Shown piece after piece: positions 31,776 to 40,477 of a stretch of 42,746 nt of DNA. Position 1 is the stretch's first letter; every line of letters begins with the position of its first letter. The DNA lies in contig JAFAGA010000015.1 of the NCBI GenBank assembly GCA_023423045.1, forward strand, positions 1-42,746, given 5' to 3'. Made by a program: the position numbers and the translations under genes. This DNA comes from Bacillota bacterium. GTDB lineage: Bacteria; Bacillota; Clostridia; Lachnospirales; Lachnospiraceae. Under the pieces are notes generated by a model. It was not told the DNA's origin and did no database searches. It saw only the letters and a program-made list of their open reading frames with translations.

Positions 31776-32966
31776 TTACTTCAGGTATTGCTTCAATTCC
31801 TCAGCCTTATCGGTCCTCTCCCAGGGAAGATCCAAATCCAATCTTCCGAAATGTCCATAAGCTGCTGTGGACTTATAAATCGGCCTGCGAAGATCCAGCA
31901 TCTTGATGATGCCTGCCGGACGAAGATCAAAATGCTTGCGAACAAGGTTCACCAGCTCGTCTTCCGCCAGCCTTCCGGTTCCAAAGGTCTCAAGCATGAT
32001 AGAAGTGGGTTCTGCAACACCGATGGCATAGGAGAGCTGAATCTCGCAGCGGTCCGCCAGCCCTGCTGCTACGAGGTTCTTTGCAACATAACGCGCTGCA
32101 TAGGAGGCGGAACGATCCACCTTGGTGCAATCCTTACCGGAAAATGCGCCGCCGCCATGCCGAGCATAGCCGCCATAGGTATCTACAATGATTTTTCTTC
32201 CGGTCAGGCCGCTGTCTCCGTTGGGCCCCCCGATCACAAAGCGTCCCGTGGGATTGATATAGATTTTGGTCTTTTCATCGATCAATTCCTGTGGAAGAAC
32301 TGCATCCAGGACATGTTCCCGGATATCCTTTCTGATCTGCTCGATGGTAACCTCTTCATCATGCTGCGTGGATAATACCACTGCGTTCAGATGGATCGGT
32401 TTGCCGTTCTCATCATATTCCACGGTCACCTGGGACTTACCATCGGGTCTGAGGTAGGACAGTATCTTGTCCTTTCTTACCTTGGTCAGCTGTCTGGTTA
32501 ATTTGTGGGCAAGGGAGATGGGATAGGGCATATATTCCTCTGTCTCATTGGTAGCATAACCAAACATCATACCCTGGTCTCCGGCTCCGATCTTGGACAG
32601 CTCTTCATCCTCCGTGGTATGCTCCTTCACCTCAAGTGCATTATCCACACCCAGCGCTATATCCTTGGACTGCTCGTCCAAAGCTACGATTACACCACAG
32701 GTATTGGCATCAAAACCATACTCGGAATGGTCATAGCCGATTTCACGGATGGTATCCCGAACGATCCGCTGGATATCCACATAACCTTCGGTGGTAATCT
32801 CACCCATCACCAGCACTAAGCCGGTAGTAATTGCTGTTTCACAGGCAACCCTGCTTAAGGGATCCTGCTCTAATAATGCATCCAGAACCGCATCTGATAC
32901 CTGGTCACAGATTTTATCCGGATGTCCCTCCGTCACTGATTCTGACGTAAATAGTCTCTTTTGCAT
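31776..32966 (-). CDS. metK: S-adenosylmethionine synthetase
   Basis: MetK makes S-adenosylmethionine from methionine and ATP; 396 aa, the usual length. Motifs: FTSESVTEGHPDKICDQVSD at the N-terminus (ATP/methionine site), GAGDQGMMFGYA in the centre, GGGAFSGKDCTKVDRSASYA (phosphate loop) and GVAEPTSI late. The ATG follows GGAGGAAAT. Expression is controlled by the S-box riboswitch and terminator about 140-280 bases upstream, which represses the gene when the product is plentiful. Confidence 0.98.
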   Translation of the reverse strand: MQKRLFTSESVTEGHPDKICDQVSDAVLDALLEQDPLSRVACETAITTGLVLVMGEITTEGYVDIQRIVRDTIREIGYDHSEYGFDANTCGVIVALDEQSKDIALGVDNALEVKEHTTEDEELSKIGAGDQGMMFGYATNETEEYMPYPISLAHKLTRQLTKVRKDKILSYLRPDGKSQVTVEYDENGKPIHLNAVVLSTQHDEEVTIEQIRKDIREHVLDAVLPQELIDEKTKIYINPTGRFVIGGPNGDSGLTGRKIIVDTYGGYARHGGGAFSGKDCTKVDRSASYAARYVAKNLVAAGLADRCEIQLSYAIGVAEPTSIMLETFGTGRLAEDELVNLVRKHFDLRPAGIIKMLDLRRPIYKSTAAYGHFGRLDLDLPWERTDKAEELKQYLK

Positions 32967-32981
32967 ATTTCCTCCATTCTG

Positions 32982-33045
32982 CCGCGAACTCGCGGATTAA
33001 ACAACGGCAAGCAAAACCTTTCGCTTTATGTTGACGACGGCAAGC
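32982..33045 (-). other. Distal metK leader with extra stems and a direct repeat
   Basis: The 140 bases between the riboswitch terminator and metK have no ORF of note. They hold a perfect hairpin CCGCGA-AC-TCGCGG (32982-32995) 5 bases before the ribosome site, and ACGGCAAGC repeated at 33004-33012 and 33037-33045. On the minus strand TCGCTT can also pair with AAGCGA. Confidence 0.5.
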
Positions 33046-33100
33046 GACAAACCACCTGCCTCAGATTAGCAGCAACAAGCGTGCTCCACTTACCTTAGGT

Positions 33101-33129
33101 AAAAAAATAAGTCCGCAATATGCGGACTT
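33101..33129 (-). terminator. Riboswitch expression-platform terminator of metK
   Basis: AAGTCCGC (33109-33116) and GCGGACTT (33122-33129) form a perfect stem; minus strand tail is ATTTTTTT. It is placed directly after the S-box aptamer. Confidence 0.93.
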
Positions 33130-33247
33130 GATATCAGGGTTAATCAAATCCTCTTATTGTTCGATTGCTCGCTCAGGTTGGCACCTTCCATTCATGGGGT
33201 TGCCGTGACTTCATAGAGCCTTACTCTCCGTCACTCTGAATAAGAGA
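33130..33247 (-). ncRNA. S-box (SAM-I) riboswitch aptamer
   Basis: Minus strand shows the S-box order: P1 strand CTCTTATTC (near 33246), GAGAGTAAGGCTCTATGAAG, ACGGCAACC, GGTGCCAACCTGAGCGA, and the closing P1 strand AATAAGAG (33158-33151). GGCAACC and GGTGCCAA blocks are hallmarks of the SAM-I class. Binding of S-adenosylmethionine stabilises P1 and allows the terminator at 33101-33129. Confidence 0.95.
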
Positions 33248-33288
33248 AATGTTATATTATTTGATTTGCTGTAACTCTTTGTAACAAT

Positions 33289-33317
33289 AGAATATAACGA
33301 AAGCCCGGGTTCGTCAA
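33289..33317 (-). promoter_or_regulatory. Sigma-A promoter of metK leader
   Basis: Minus strand: TTGACG (33317-33312), 17-base spacer, TATTCT (33294-33289), giving a start about 35 bases before the aptamer. It begins 12 bases downstream of the murA stop. Confidence 0.6.
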
Positions 33318-33329
33318 GCAAAATTTTTA

Positions 33330-34628
33330 TCAGCCCACCTTGAGCTTGAACTTTTTAATCGCCTTCATATCCGCAGAATCCAGCTTTACCATGGCAGCTC
33401 CCAATTGCTGCATCTTATGCTCGAACTTTTCATACCCTCGTTCGATAAACTCGATATTCTCCACGATGGTGTACCCCTCCGCCATCAGCCCTGCCATAAC
33501 CAGAGCAACACCTCCGCGAAGGTCCGGAGCGCATACGCTGGCACCGGTAAGACGCTCTACGCCCTCAATAATGGCCGTATTGCCTTCTACCTTAATCGAT
33601 GCTCCCATGCGAGTCAATTCATCTACATATTTAAAGCGGTTTTCAAAGATGCTTTCCGTAACAATACTGGTTCCCTTGGAGATTGCCAAAAGTGTGGTCA
33701 TCTGCGGCTGCATATCGGTTAGAAACCCTGGATATACCAAAGTCTTCACATGGGAATTGCCCAATTTGCGGTCCGCACTCACACGCACCATATCATCAAA
33801 TTCTTCTACCTGCGCACCGATCTCCAGAAGCTTTGCCGTAAATGCCTCCAAGTGCTTGGGAATCACATTCTTAATCAGGATATTACCTTTTGTGGCTGCC
33901 GCCGCAAACATAAAGGTTCCCGCCTCAATCTGGTCAGGAATAATGGAATACTCGCTTCCATGAAGCTTTTGCACTCCCTTGATACGAATCACATCCGTAC
34001 CGGCACCCTTAATATTGGCGCCCATACTGTTCAAAAAGTTAGCCACATCAACAACATGGGGCTCCTTGGCTGAATTTTCGAGAATCGTAAGACCGTCCGC
34101 CATACAAGCGGCCAGCATAACATTAATGGTTGCACCAACACTGGAACCGTCAAAATAAATATGGGCTCCCTTTAACTCCTCCGCATCGGCACAGATCATG
34201 CCGTGTTCTATCTTGACCTCGGCGCCCAGCGCCTCAAACCCTTTGATATGCTGGTCAATCGGTCTGCTGCCGATATTACAGCCTCCGGGCAATGCTACCT
34301 TTGCTCCCTTATATTTTCCAATCAACGCTCCTACCAGATAGTAGGAAGCACGAATCTTTCTAACATAGTCAAAGTCAACATCTACCGTATTAATTTTACT
34401 GCCGCTGATTGTGATGGTATTCCGGTTAATACGGTCTACCTTTGCTCCAATGTCTTCAATCGCCTGTAATAGAACGTCAATATCTCTTATGTCGGGTACA
34501 TTTTCTATTTTAACAGTTTCATCGGTCATAATCGCCGCGGCAATGATTCCAAGGGCCGCATTCTTATAACCACTGATTGTTACCTCTCCAACGAGCGGTT
34601 TGCCACCTTTAATAATATACTGCTCCAT
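33330..34628 (-). CDS. murA: UDP-N-acetylglucosamine 1-carboxyvinyltransferase
   Basis: MurA transfers enolpyruvate from PEP to UDP-GlcNAc, the first step of peptidoglycan precursor synthesis. The 432-aa product has the two-domain EPSP-synthase-like fold; N-terminus MEQYIIKGGKPLVGEVTISGYKNAA with the conserved Lys-Asn, catalytic Cys loop LPGGCNIGSRPIDQHIKGFE (Cys near 116, the fosfomycin target). The ATG at 34628 is preferred, because GAGGTG lies between it and the in-frame ATG at 34640. A sigma-A promoter lies about 90 bases upstream. Firmicutes often have two murA copies; this sequence does not show which one it is. Confidence 0.95.
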   Translation of the reverse strand: MEQYIIKGGKPLVGEVTISGYKNAALGIIAAAIMTDETVKIENVPDIRDIDVLLQAIEDIGAKVDRINRNTITISGSKINTVDVDFDYVRKIRASYYLVGALIGKYKGAKVALPGGCNIGSRPIDQHIKGFEALGAEVKIEHGMICADAEELKGAHIYFDGSSVGATINVMLAACMADGLTILENSAKEPHVVDVANFLNSMGANIKGAGTDVIRIKGVQKLHGSEYSIIPDQIEAGTFMFAAAATKGNILIKNVIPKHLEAFTAKLLEIGAQVEEFDDMVRVSADRKLGNSHVKTLVYPGFLTDMQPQMTTLLAISKGTSIVTESIFENRFKYVDELTRMGASIKVEGNTAIIEGVERLTGASVCAPDLRGGVALVMAGLMAEGYTIVENIEFIERGYEKFEHKMQQLGAAMVKLDSADMKAIKKFKLKVG

Positions 34629-34716
34629 TGCACACCTCATATTTTATCGAACTTCAGTTTGTTAATATTGCATATAAAATGCCTTAATTATTTGTTAAGT
34701 TTTTATCGCCAATTTG

Positions 34717-34744
34717 ATTATACCACAAAGTGGTGTTTTGTAAA
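34717..34744 (-). promoter_or_regulatory. Sigma-A promoter of murA
   Basis: Minus strand: TTTACA (34744-34739), 16-base spacer, TATAAT (34722-34717). A CCAC-TTT-GTGG hairpin sequence fills the spacer. The rest of 34745-35020 is AT-rich intergenic DNA in which I see no gene. Confidence 0.7.
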
Positions 34745-35021
34745 TTGTTTTTTACAAAAACCAGAATTACATTCTCCGCAGAATTCGCTTTCCATCTACA
34801 TCCTTTTGTGCACATTTTTCTCCACCTCCGATTCGGGAATTTGATAAGCTCCACCAACTGATAATGATATTTTAAGTAGTAAGCGTTATTCTATTCCATA
34901 TCAAAGGTGTATTTCTAAAGGAAATTACACAATTTTTTACCTATGGTTTTCATTTCTTATGTACATTCATATTTTGTCATACACTCATTGAACTACACAC
35001 ATTCAAATTTCGCCTTCATAG

Positions 35022-35049
35022 TTGAAGTTTTTCTATATTATGCTATAAT
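35022..35049 (+). promoter_or_regulatory. Extended -10 promoter of the Ig-like protein gene
   Basis: TTGAAG (35022-35027), 16-base spacer, TATAAT (35044-35049) with TGC immediately before it. Confidence 0.7.
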
Positions 35050-35117
35050 ATACGTAATAAAGGCCTCTTTGCCTAGTTATGCGAATGCATCTATCAACAA
35101 AATGGAGGTGAGCACCT

Positions 35118-35459
35118 ATGTCCAATAATTTTATAACCATCGAATCTGTCGAGGGAAGTTCGAAGAGTTCAGTTAAACAGAACTTAAAGTTTAAAACAGG
35201 CAACTTTGTCTGGAAAATCAAATTTACAGCTCCGCTTAATCCTTCCACCGTAAATAATCGTAATCTGTATGTAACCTCTCTGAACCAGGCTCCTTTACCG
35301 ACAAATATCCGATACAACTCCATCGAAAACTGCATTGAGATAGAACCACTGGCACCTTATGCCAAGAATGAGTCCTATCTTCTTCATGTGACAACCAATG
35401 TAAAATCAAAGAAGGGGCAGAAGCTCCCCAATGATATCACCATTCAATTTAAGGTTTGA
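35118..35459 (+). CDS. Small Ig-like (SbsA/Big_5 type) domain protein
   Basis: A 113-aa protein consisting of one bacterial Ig-like domain: the strand FVWKIKFTAPLNPSTVNNRN with the following LYVTS and the late ESYLLHVTTNVKSKKGQKLP are typical of SbsA Ig-like/Big_5 modules, which normally occur as repeats in large surface proteins. Here it stands alone, without signal peptide or membrane segment, so it is either cytoplasmic or a partner for another protein. ATG follows GGAGGTGA. Its 3' end overlaps the convergent ATPase gene by 11 bases. Confidence 0.8.
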   Translation: MSNNFITIESVEGSSKSSVKQNLKFKTGNFVWKIKFTAPLNPSTVNNRNLYVTSLNQAPLPTNIRYNSIENCIEIEPLAPYAKNESYLLHVTTNVKSKKGQKLPNDITIQFKV

Positions 35460-37632
35460 TCACAAAATCCTCCGGCAATATTGTCAGCATTTTCCCCTCG
35501 TTCAGTCCGCCCCGGAACTCCGGATCGGACTTATTTCTTCCGGTTCTGATATCCGCCGCATTAACCACCTTCTGCATCAGCTCATCGACTTGTCGCAGGC
35601 TGCTATGACCCTGCGGTTGTGCGGCAATCTGACTTATCCGCTGATCCAATATCGTCACCGCTTTGGAGCTCAGACGATAGCCCTGTTGCTTTAAGCAGGT
35701 ATCCGCAAAGCCGAACAGATCCTCCCAGGTATATTCAGGAAGATGAATCCGATTCCTGAATAGGTCAATCAGCTTGGGATATTCCTGGAACAGCTTATTG
35801 ATATTTATCTTATTTTCTTCCAATATTACCGCTATATTTCCATGCAATACCTGGCACAGCTCAAGGATTCCATCAATGGTTTCTCTCTTTAACTCACTTG
35901 CATTCTCCACCACAAGACAGCAGTCTCTTAAGACCTCTTTTTTGGACATGATATCCAGCGTATTAAGTTTATCCGCTTTTATCTTCGCTATCTTAGAGGA
36001 TTTCAGCTTTCCTGCTTGGTTCAGGAACATGGTAATATCCTTGGCTAATGTGGTTTTGCCGGAGCCCTCACTTCCGGTGATGATTACCTGCGGGATCTTC
36101 GTATGCGGATCAAGCATATCCTCCAGGCATTCGGCCAGCTGCTTCTTAAAGGACTTTATATGAAAGAACTTACCAAAGATCGTCTCGGGCGAAAAGCCCA
36201 GCTCCAGGGCAAGCTGCTGTAACTTTATATCATCCTTACCCGTATCCTCTTCTTCCAGCAATTGATAAAGTGCTCTCTCCACCTCCTGCTCGGCGATATC
36301 ACGTTCGGAAAGGCGGTTTTTTACTTCCGGCTGCAAACTATTTTGAGCTTTCCCTGACTTTTCAAAAACGTTTTCATCAGGCTCTTTCTCTGTCCCGTCT
36401 TCATCCTCTGTTCCGAATTCCTCCGTCTCCGTTCCCTCTGCAGATGTTTCTTCCACCTCAACCTCTTGGGTATCGGTGTATTCTGTGTTTACTTTTTTAT
36501 CGATATCCGATGCTTCAATAATACCTGCTTCTTCATCGATATATACTTCTTCACTTTCATCTGTTTCTTCATCAGCGTACATATCTTCGCTTCCATCCGG
36601 CCCTTCATCGGCATACATCTCTTCGCTTCCATCCGGCCCTTCATCGGCATACATCTCTTCACTTCCGTCCGGCTCTTCATCAGCGTCCGCTTCTTCCCAC
36701 TCTTCCCCGAGTTCCTCTTCTTCTATGAGTATACTCTCGATATCTCTTCTCAAGCTATCTTCAAAATCCGCCTCTTCAAAGGAAGGGGTTAAAACGTCCT
36801 CTCCTGTCAAGGCTTCCTCTTCTTCTAAATCTTCCCCTTCTTCTATAGCTTCCTCTTCTTCAAAAACTTCCTCTTCTTCTAAATCTTCCTCTTCCGCCAG
36901 CACACTCTCTTCTTCCGTCATGTCCGGTACGGCTCCGATCCCGTAACTGTCTGCAGGGATACCGTCCTCCTGTCCCTGGTCTGGGTTATCGGCTTCTGCA
37001 CTTTGTTCTGCATCCCCCTGAGCACGGCGCTTCAGCGCCTCGATAATCTTTTTCTTGTCCGCTTCACCGGAGAAATAGGATCGCAAAATCTTAGCCTTCT
37101 CCACATAGACCCCTTCTCCAAACCAAAGTATAATATCGGAGCACTCCCGGATGCATTCCTCCACCATCCCTGCTTTGTAATAGGTCTTGGCCAACTCGTA
37201 TGCCCACTGCTCCATATACTCGGTTTTCTTCAGGGTCTCCAGGGTTTCGATCAGGGTCTCATAAGGCTCTTCGCTTAGCAGACCGATCCGATAACGAAAT
37301 ATGTACTTGTAAAAGTCCTTGGGTGCCAGCTTCTGATATTCTCCGAGATAATACCGGGCATCCTCAATGTTTTGGATCCTGATTGACAGATCCAACAGGT
37401 AGAACAAAGACTTTCTCGATTTGGTTTTCTCATATATTTTAAGAAACAGCCGGACCGCTTCCTCATATTTTTCGTTTTCTGCATAGACCTCCGCCATCAG
37501 GCTAAGGTCCGACATGCTTTTTATCTTTTTGATCTCCATTGTATCAAGAACCTTCTGAGCAGATGCAGCGTCGCCTTCTTCCATCCGCTTTCTCATCTCT
37601 TCTATCTTTACAATGTTCTCATAGCTTCCCAT
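35449..37632 (-). CDS. TPR - acidic repeat - AAA ATPase protein, function unknown
   Basis: A 727-aa protein in three parts. Residues 1-200 are helical TPR-like repeats (AENEKYEEAVRLFLKIYEKT; YELAKTYYKAGMVEECIREC). Residues about 215-450 are extremely acidic and low-complexity, with tandem 12-residue units (DGSEEMYADEGP). The C-terminal ~270 residues hold a P-loop ATPase: QVIITGSEGSGKTTLAKDIT (Walker A), DCCLVVENASEL as probable Walker B, then a lid-like helical region. It resembles AAA proteins of the SpoVK/CbxX group only loosely. No signal peptide. ATG follows GGAGG. A promoter precedes it at 37701-37729. Role unknown; TPR plus acidic linker suggests a scaffold or remodelling factor. Confidence 0.82.
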   Translation of the reverse strand: MGSYENIVKIEEMRKRMEEGDAASAQKVLDTMEIKKIKSMSDLSLMAEVYAENEKYEEAVRLFLKIYEKTKSRKSLFYLLDLSIRIQNIEDARYYLGEYQKLAPKDFYKYIFRYRIGLLSEEPYETLIETLETLKKTEYMEQWAYELAKTYYKAGMVEECIRECSDIILWFGEGVYVEKAKILRSYFSGEADKKKIIEALKRRAQGDAEQSAEADNPDQGQEDGIPADSYGIGAVPDMTEEESVLAEEEDLEEEEVFEEEEAIEEGEDLEEEEALTGEDVLTPSFEEADFEDSLRRDIESILIEEEELGEEWEEADADEEPDGSEEMYADEGPDGSEEMYADEGPDGSEDMYADEETDESEEVYIDEEAGIIEASDIDKKVNTEYTDTQEVEVEETSAEGTETEEFGTEDEDGTEKEPDENVFEKSGKAQNSLQPEVKNRLSERDIAEQEVERALYQLLEEEDTGKDDIKLQQLALELGFSPETIFGKFFHIKSFKKQLAECLEDMLDPHTKIPQVIITGSEGSGKTTLAKDITMFLNQAGKLKSSKIAKIKADKLNTLDIMSKKEVLRDCCLVVENASELKRETIDGILELCQVLHGNIAVILEENKININKLFQEYPKLIDLFRNRIHLPEYTWEDLFGFADTCLKQQGYRLSSKAVTILDQRISQIAAQPQGHSSLRQVDELMQKVVNAADIRTGRNKSDPEFRGGLNEGKMLTILPEDFVIKP
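36531..36674 (-). repeat. 36-bp in-frame tandem repeat in the ATPase gene
   Basis: Units at 36567-36602, 36603-36638 and 36639-36674 are almost identical; 36531-36566 is a degenerate fourth copy. Each encodes 12 acidic residues. Copy number may vary between strains. Confidence 0.9.
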
Positions 37633-37700
37633 GCTGCAACCTCCTTTGTATTTTATAACCCTTCAATACAACTGCCAGGGGTTCATTTTCTCCTCCTATA

Positions 37701-37729
37701 ATACTACCATTTGTCTCCTGTTTAGACAA
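37701..37729 (-). promoter_or_regulatory. Probable promoter of the TPR/AAA gene
   Basis: Minus strand: TTGTCT (37729-37724), 17-base spacer, TAGTAT (37706-37701). Confidence 0.5.
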
Positions 37730-37756
37730 GTAGAAAGAAACTGGAAGATATAACCG

Positions 37757-37787
37757 AAGGACTGTCCCGGGGTCCGGGACAGTCCTT
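37757..37787 (-). terminator. Perfect 14-bp hairpin after the cNMP-domain gene
   Basis: AAGGACTGTCCCGG (37757-37770) and CCGGGACAGTCCTT (37774-37787) pair fully around a 3-base loop. It lies 29 bases past the stop. The following T content is low (CGGTTATATC), so termination may be incomplete and allow read-through to the TPR/AAA gene. Confidence 0.7.
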
Positions 37788-37815
37788 CTCCTGCCGTCGA
37801 TAAAACATGATCTAT

Positions 37816-40152
37816 TTACAGATCACGATGATAACTCAAAGTATCCATCAGTTCCTTGGGAGCCTCTATGTTCTCCCTCTGCAGCAACCGGCAGCGCCCC
37901 TCTACCTCACGGACCCGCTTCTGCTTTTCGCGGTAATACCTGGCCATAGCCTCCTCGAATAGAGGCTGTTGTTTGATCTGCTCCCGTATCTCCCTGGAGA
38001 AGGGACAATAGGTCGCCATTATTTCCCTGACCGGTTTATTCAGCTTAATCGCTCCCACGGATTCATAGCTGATCCACTGCTCATAATCCATTACAAAAAT
38101 TTCCCTGCTGCTATTGCGTCCTTTTTGTATCTGCGCTTTAATTTTTTCTTTTTTCTCCTCCGACAGCTCCCGGTTCTTGCGATAGAACTGCAGATAATCG
38201 CTGTATTCCGAGGTCAGGGACTTATTCTGGATATCATTCCATGCAATGCCCTCGATGGTCCGACACAGTTCCCAACGGAAACGCCCCAAAATACGTATTA
38301 ATAGCAGTCCCAAATTCATATCTGAAAATATGGGCAGAAGGAAACGTCCCGATGTATCCCTGCGCTTTCCTGAGATCTCCTGCCACATAATTCCGTTAAT
38401 TCCCACCGTAGGCATCAGGATGATATCCGGGAAGACCCGTTTGATTATGTATTCCTTGATAATGTTCTTCTCCGCATTGGAATAGATCACTTCACGGTCA
38501 AATACCGAATAATCAATCCTTACAATTCCGGCAAGGGCTTCATTCACTTTTGCGGCAGTAACCTGAAGTCTTTCCACCGTATTAGACCACTGGTCGTTAT
38601 GCAAAAACGGTACAAAGCTGCTGATCTGCCCATTCGTGGTACGGTTATTATAGCGAAACATGTTCTGTATCTCATAACGGACCTTTTTCACAGGATCCGA
38701 CAGCTCTTGTGCCATCTCCGCTTCGGTCAGCCGGTTCTGCCTGCGCAGGCTCACAAGATATTCCGGATATTCCAGGTCAAATTCATTCTTGGAGGGCTCT
38801 TTCTTGCCCTCATAAATCAGCGTCAGCCAGGTTTTAATATCATATATCTTGCAAAGTCCCGGCTCCTGCTCCTCATCCTTAAGAAAATAAAGATCAAGCA
38901 GCTGATCCTTGGTCAGCAGCCTCTCATCGGCAAATCCGTATGTCAAAAACATATCCACAATACGAGGTGCTTTTTTCTCACGGTAAGCTCTCAAAAATGT
39001 CTGAAAGTAGATTTCATAATGATACTCCGCCAGCCTTCTTCGCAGGCTTCGTGCCGTATCTTCTGATGAGAATTTGTCCCTCATATGAACAAAATCCTGT
39101 ATCCCAGCCTGCATCTCCTCCGCTCTTTCCCCTGAAATCCCCGCATAGGCAAGAATTTTGGCAAAGGAACCGCTCATTTCCTCCATGGCGGTGTTCGCAT
39201 CCTCCTTGGAGTATTTCAGCAGAGTCGCTGTACTGACGCTCTCCTCCCGGTTAGAGGAAATCATCAGATGATAGACCTCCTCCATTTTCTTGCGGTTCAC
39301 CGTAAAGTTTATCCCCAGCGTCTTCTCAATGAAGAGTTCCGCCTGGTTCACCTGCTCAATGATACCGTCCATCAGTTCCATCACTTCATTGCTGATACCG
39401 CTCCGGTTATCCATAGAAATGGACAGTTCGGCAATCAGATGGAACAAACAGGTATCCGTCTCATCCATGAGGCAATAGGCCATGGAAGCATAGTCCCGTG
39501 CGATCTCCTCCAGCAGCCCTATCTGCTGGTTGACAATATCCACCTGATCCTCAACCTGATAAGTGGTAATGAGATTGCCGTAGGAATAAAACGTTTTCAC
39601 TACATCCAGCGGCAGATTTCTGCACTCAATATAATACCGGATACGGTCTGACAGCAGTTCCATATCACTGTCCGACATCTTCAAAGCATCTATTCTGTCC
39701 GTCACCCTCGGCTTAATGCCTTGACGCGCCGCCATACTCAGATATTTCTGATAATATTCCTTCAGAAAATCCCAAAGGACGGAGCGGTTTTTGATCAGCC
39801 CATGATAAATCTGGTCCAGCTCATCAATTATCTTATAAAAGGATGCCACCATAAAACCATGGTAATCCTTATTCACACTCAATATGGCATCCAACTCTTC
39901 CACCCGGTTAATAGGGTATACGAAGAGAAGCAAATCATCCACCGCCGTATATGTACTCTGATATTTCCCATGATATAAATCATGAATTCCAAGAAATGAT
40001 CCCGAGCCCAGAACAAGCTTTGCCCCCTGGTTATGCAACATTACCCGGCCCTTGACAATCATTCCGACACTGAATACCGATCCCCCTTCCGTATAGATCT
40101 CACTGCCTTTGGGAAATTGGTTTACCGCATTCGGATTCATCTTCCATTCCAT
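37816..40152 (-). CDS. Large cyclic-nucleotide-binding-domain protein, function unknown
   Basis: A 778-aa cytoplasmic protein. Residues 10-110 form a Crp-type cNMP-binding beta barrel (NQFPKGSEIYTEGGSVFSVGMIVKGRVML; LGSGSFLGIHDLYHG), though I do not see the usual Arg of a cyclic-nucleotide pocket clearly. The remaining ~660 residues are mostly helical, without a DNA-binding winged helix, and I recognise no domain. Notable segments: SSNREESVSTATLLKYSKED, FDREVIYSNAEKNIIKEYII and the charged C-terminus. Such long proteins of this type are seen in Lachnospiraceae-like genomes but are not characterised, to my knowledge. It lies just upstream of the TPR/AAA gene on the same strand. Confidence 0.78.
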   Translation of the reverse strand: MEWKMNPNAVNQFPKGSEIYTEGGSVFSVGMIVKGRVMLHNQGAKLVLGSGSFLGIHDLYHGKYQSTYTAVDDLLLFVYPINRVEELDAILSVNKDYHGFMVASFYKIIDELDQIYHGLIKNRSVLWDFLKEYYQKYLSMAARQGIKPRVTDRIDALKMSDSDMELLSDRIRYYIECRNLPLDVVKTFYSYGNLITTYQVEDQVDIVNQQIGLLEEIARDYASMAYCLMDETDTCLFHLIAELSISMDNRSGISNEVMELMDGIIEQVNQAELFIEKTLGINFTVNRKKMEEVYHLMISSNREESVSTATLLKYSKEDANTAMEEMSGSFAKILAYAGISGERAEEMQAGIQDFVHMRDKFSSEDTARSLRRRLAEYHYEIYFQTFLRAYREKKAPRIVDMFLTYGFADERLLTKDQLLDLYFLKDEEQEPGLCKIYDIKTWLTLIYEGKKEPSKNEFDLEYPEYLVSLRRQNRLTEAEMAQELSDPVKKVRYEIQNMFRYNNRTTNGQISSFVPFLHNDQWSNTVERLQVTAAKVNEALAGIVRIDYSVFDREVIYSNAEKNIIKEYIIKRVFPDIILMPTVGINGIMWQEISGKRRDTSGRFLLPIFSDMNLGLLLIRILGRFRWELCRTIEGIAWNDIQNKSLTSEYSDYLQFYRKNRELSEEKKEKIKAQIQKGRNSSREIFVMDYEQWISYESVGAIKLNKPVREIMATYCPFSREIREQIKQQPLFEEAMARYYREKQKRVREVEGRCRLLQRENIEAPKELMDTLSYHRDL

Positions 40153-40283
40153 GTTAGCACCGCCTAATCAACGACTTTTAATAGCATTTTTCTCTATTAT
40201 ATACTAATTCCGTAGAATCAAAAAGAAAAAAGTCGCTAAAGAACGCCATTTAGTACGAAATGCTCAGGAAAAGCACCGTATAG

Positions 40284-40477
40284 TCACATAAGCAGGAACC
40301 GTTCCTCATATTCTTTGATGGGAATCGGCCTGCCAAACAGATAACCCTGGGCCTGTTCACATAATCAATGCCAAAGTCATCGATGGCGATGGCGAAGCCC
40401 GCATCCCGAATGCTGTCAATCAAGGTAAGCAGGTTGATTTCCTGCCGATGAAAGGGCAGCATGAGATACCATGTCAT
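40284..40477 (-). pseudogene. EAL-domain (c-di-GMP phosphodiesterase) remnant with internal deletion
   Basis: One frame encodes LIDSIRDAGFAIAIDDFGID, the middle of an EAL domain (the Asp-Asp-Phe-Gly motif binds metal). About 24 bases later, another frame gives EQAQGYLFGRPIPIKEYEER and a stop, the classical end of an EAL domain. The normal intervening ~100 codons are missing, so a deletion joined the two parts out of frame. Its 5' end overlaps the last codons of the chemotaxis gene in another frame. No active enzyme can result. Confidence 0.8.

Noticed and set aside
36531..36674. 36-bp direct repeats as a CRISPR array
   Set aside because: Units are contiguous, without unique spacers, and stay in frame within a coding sequence.
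36476..36946. 156-codon Ser/Pro-rich frame on the + strand
   Set aside because: Mirror of the acidic repeat region of the TPR/AAA gene; low complexity and no start signals.
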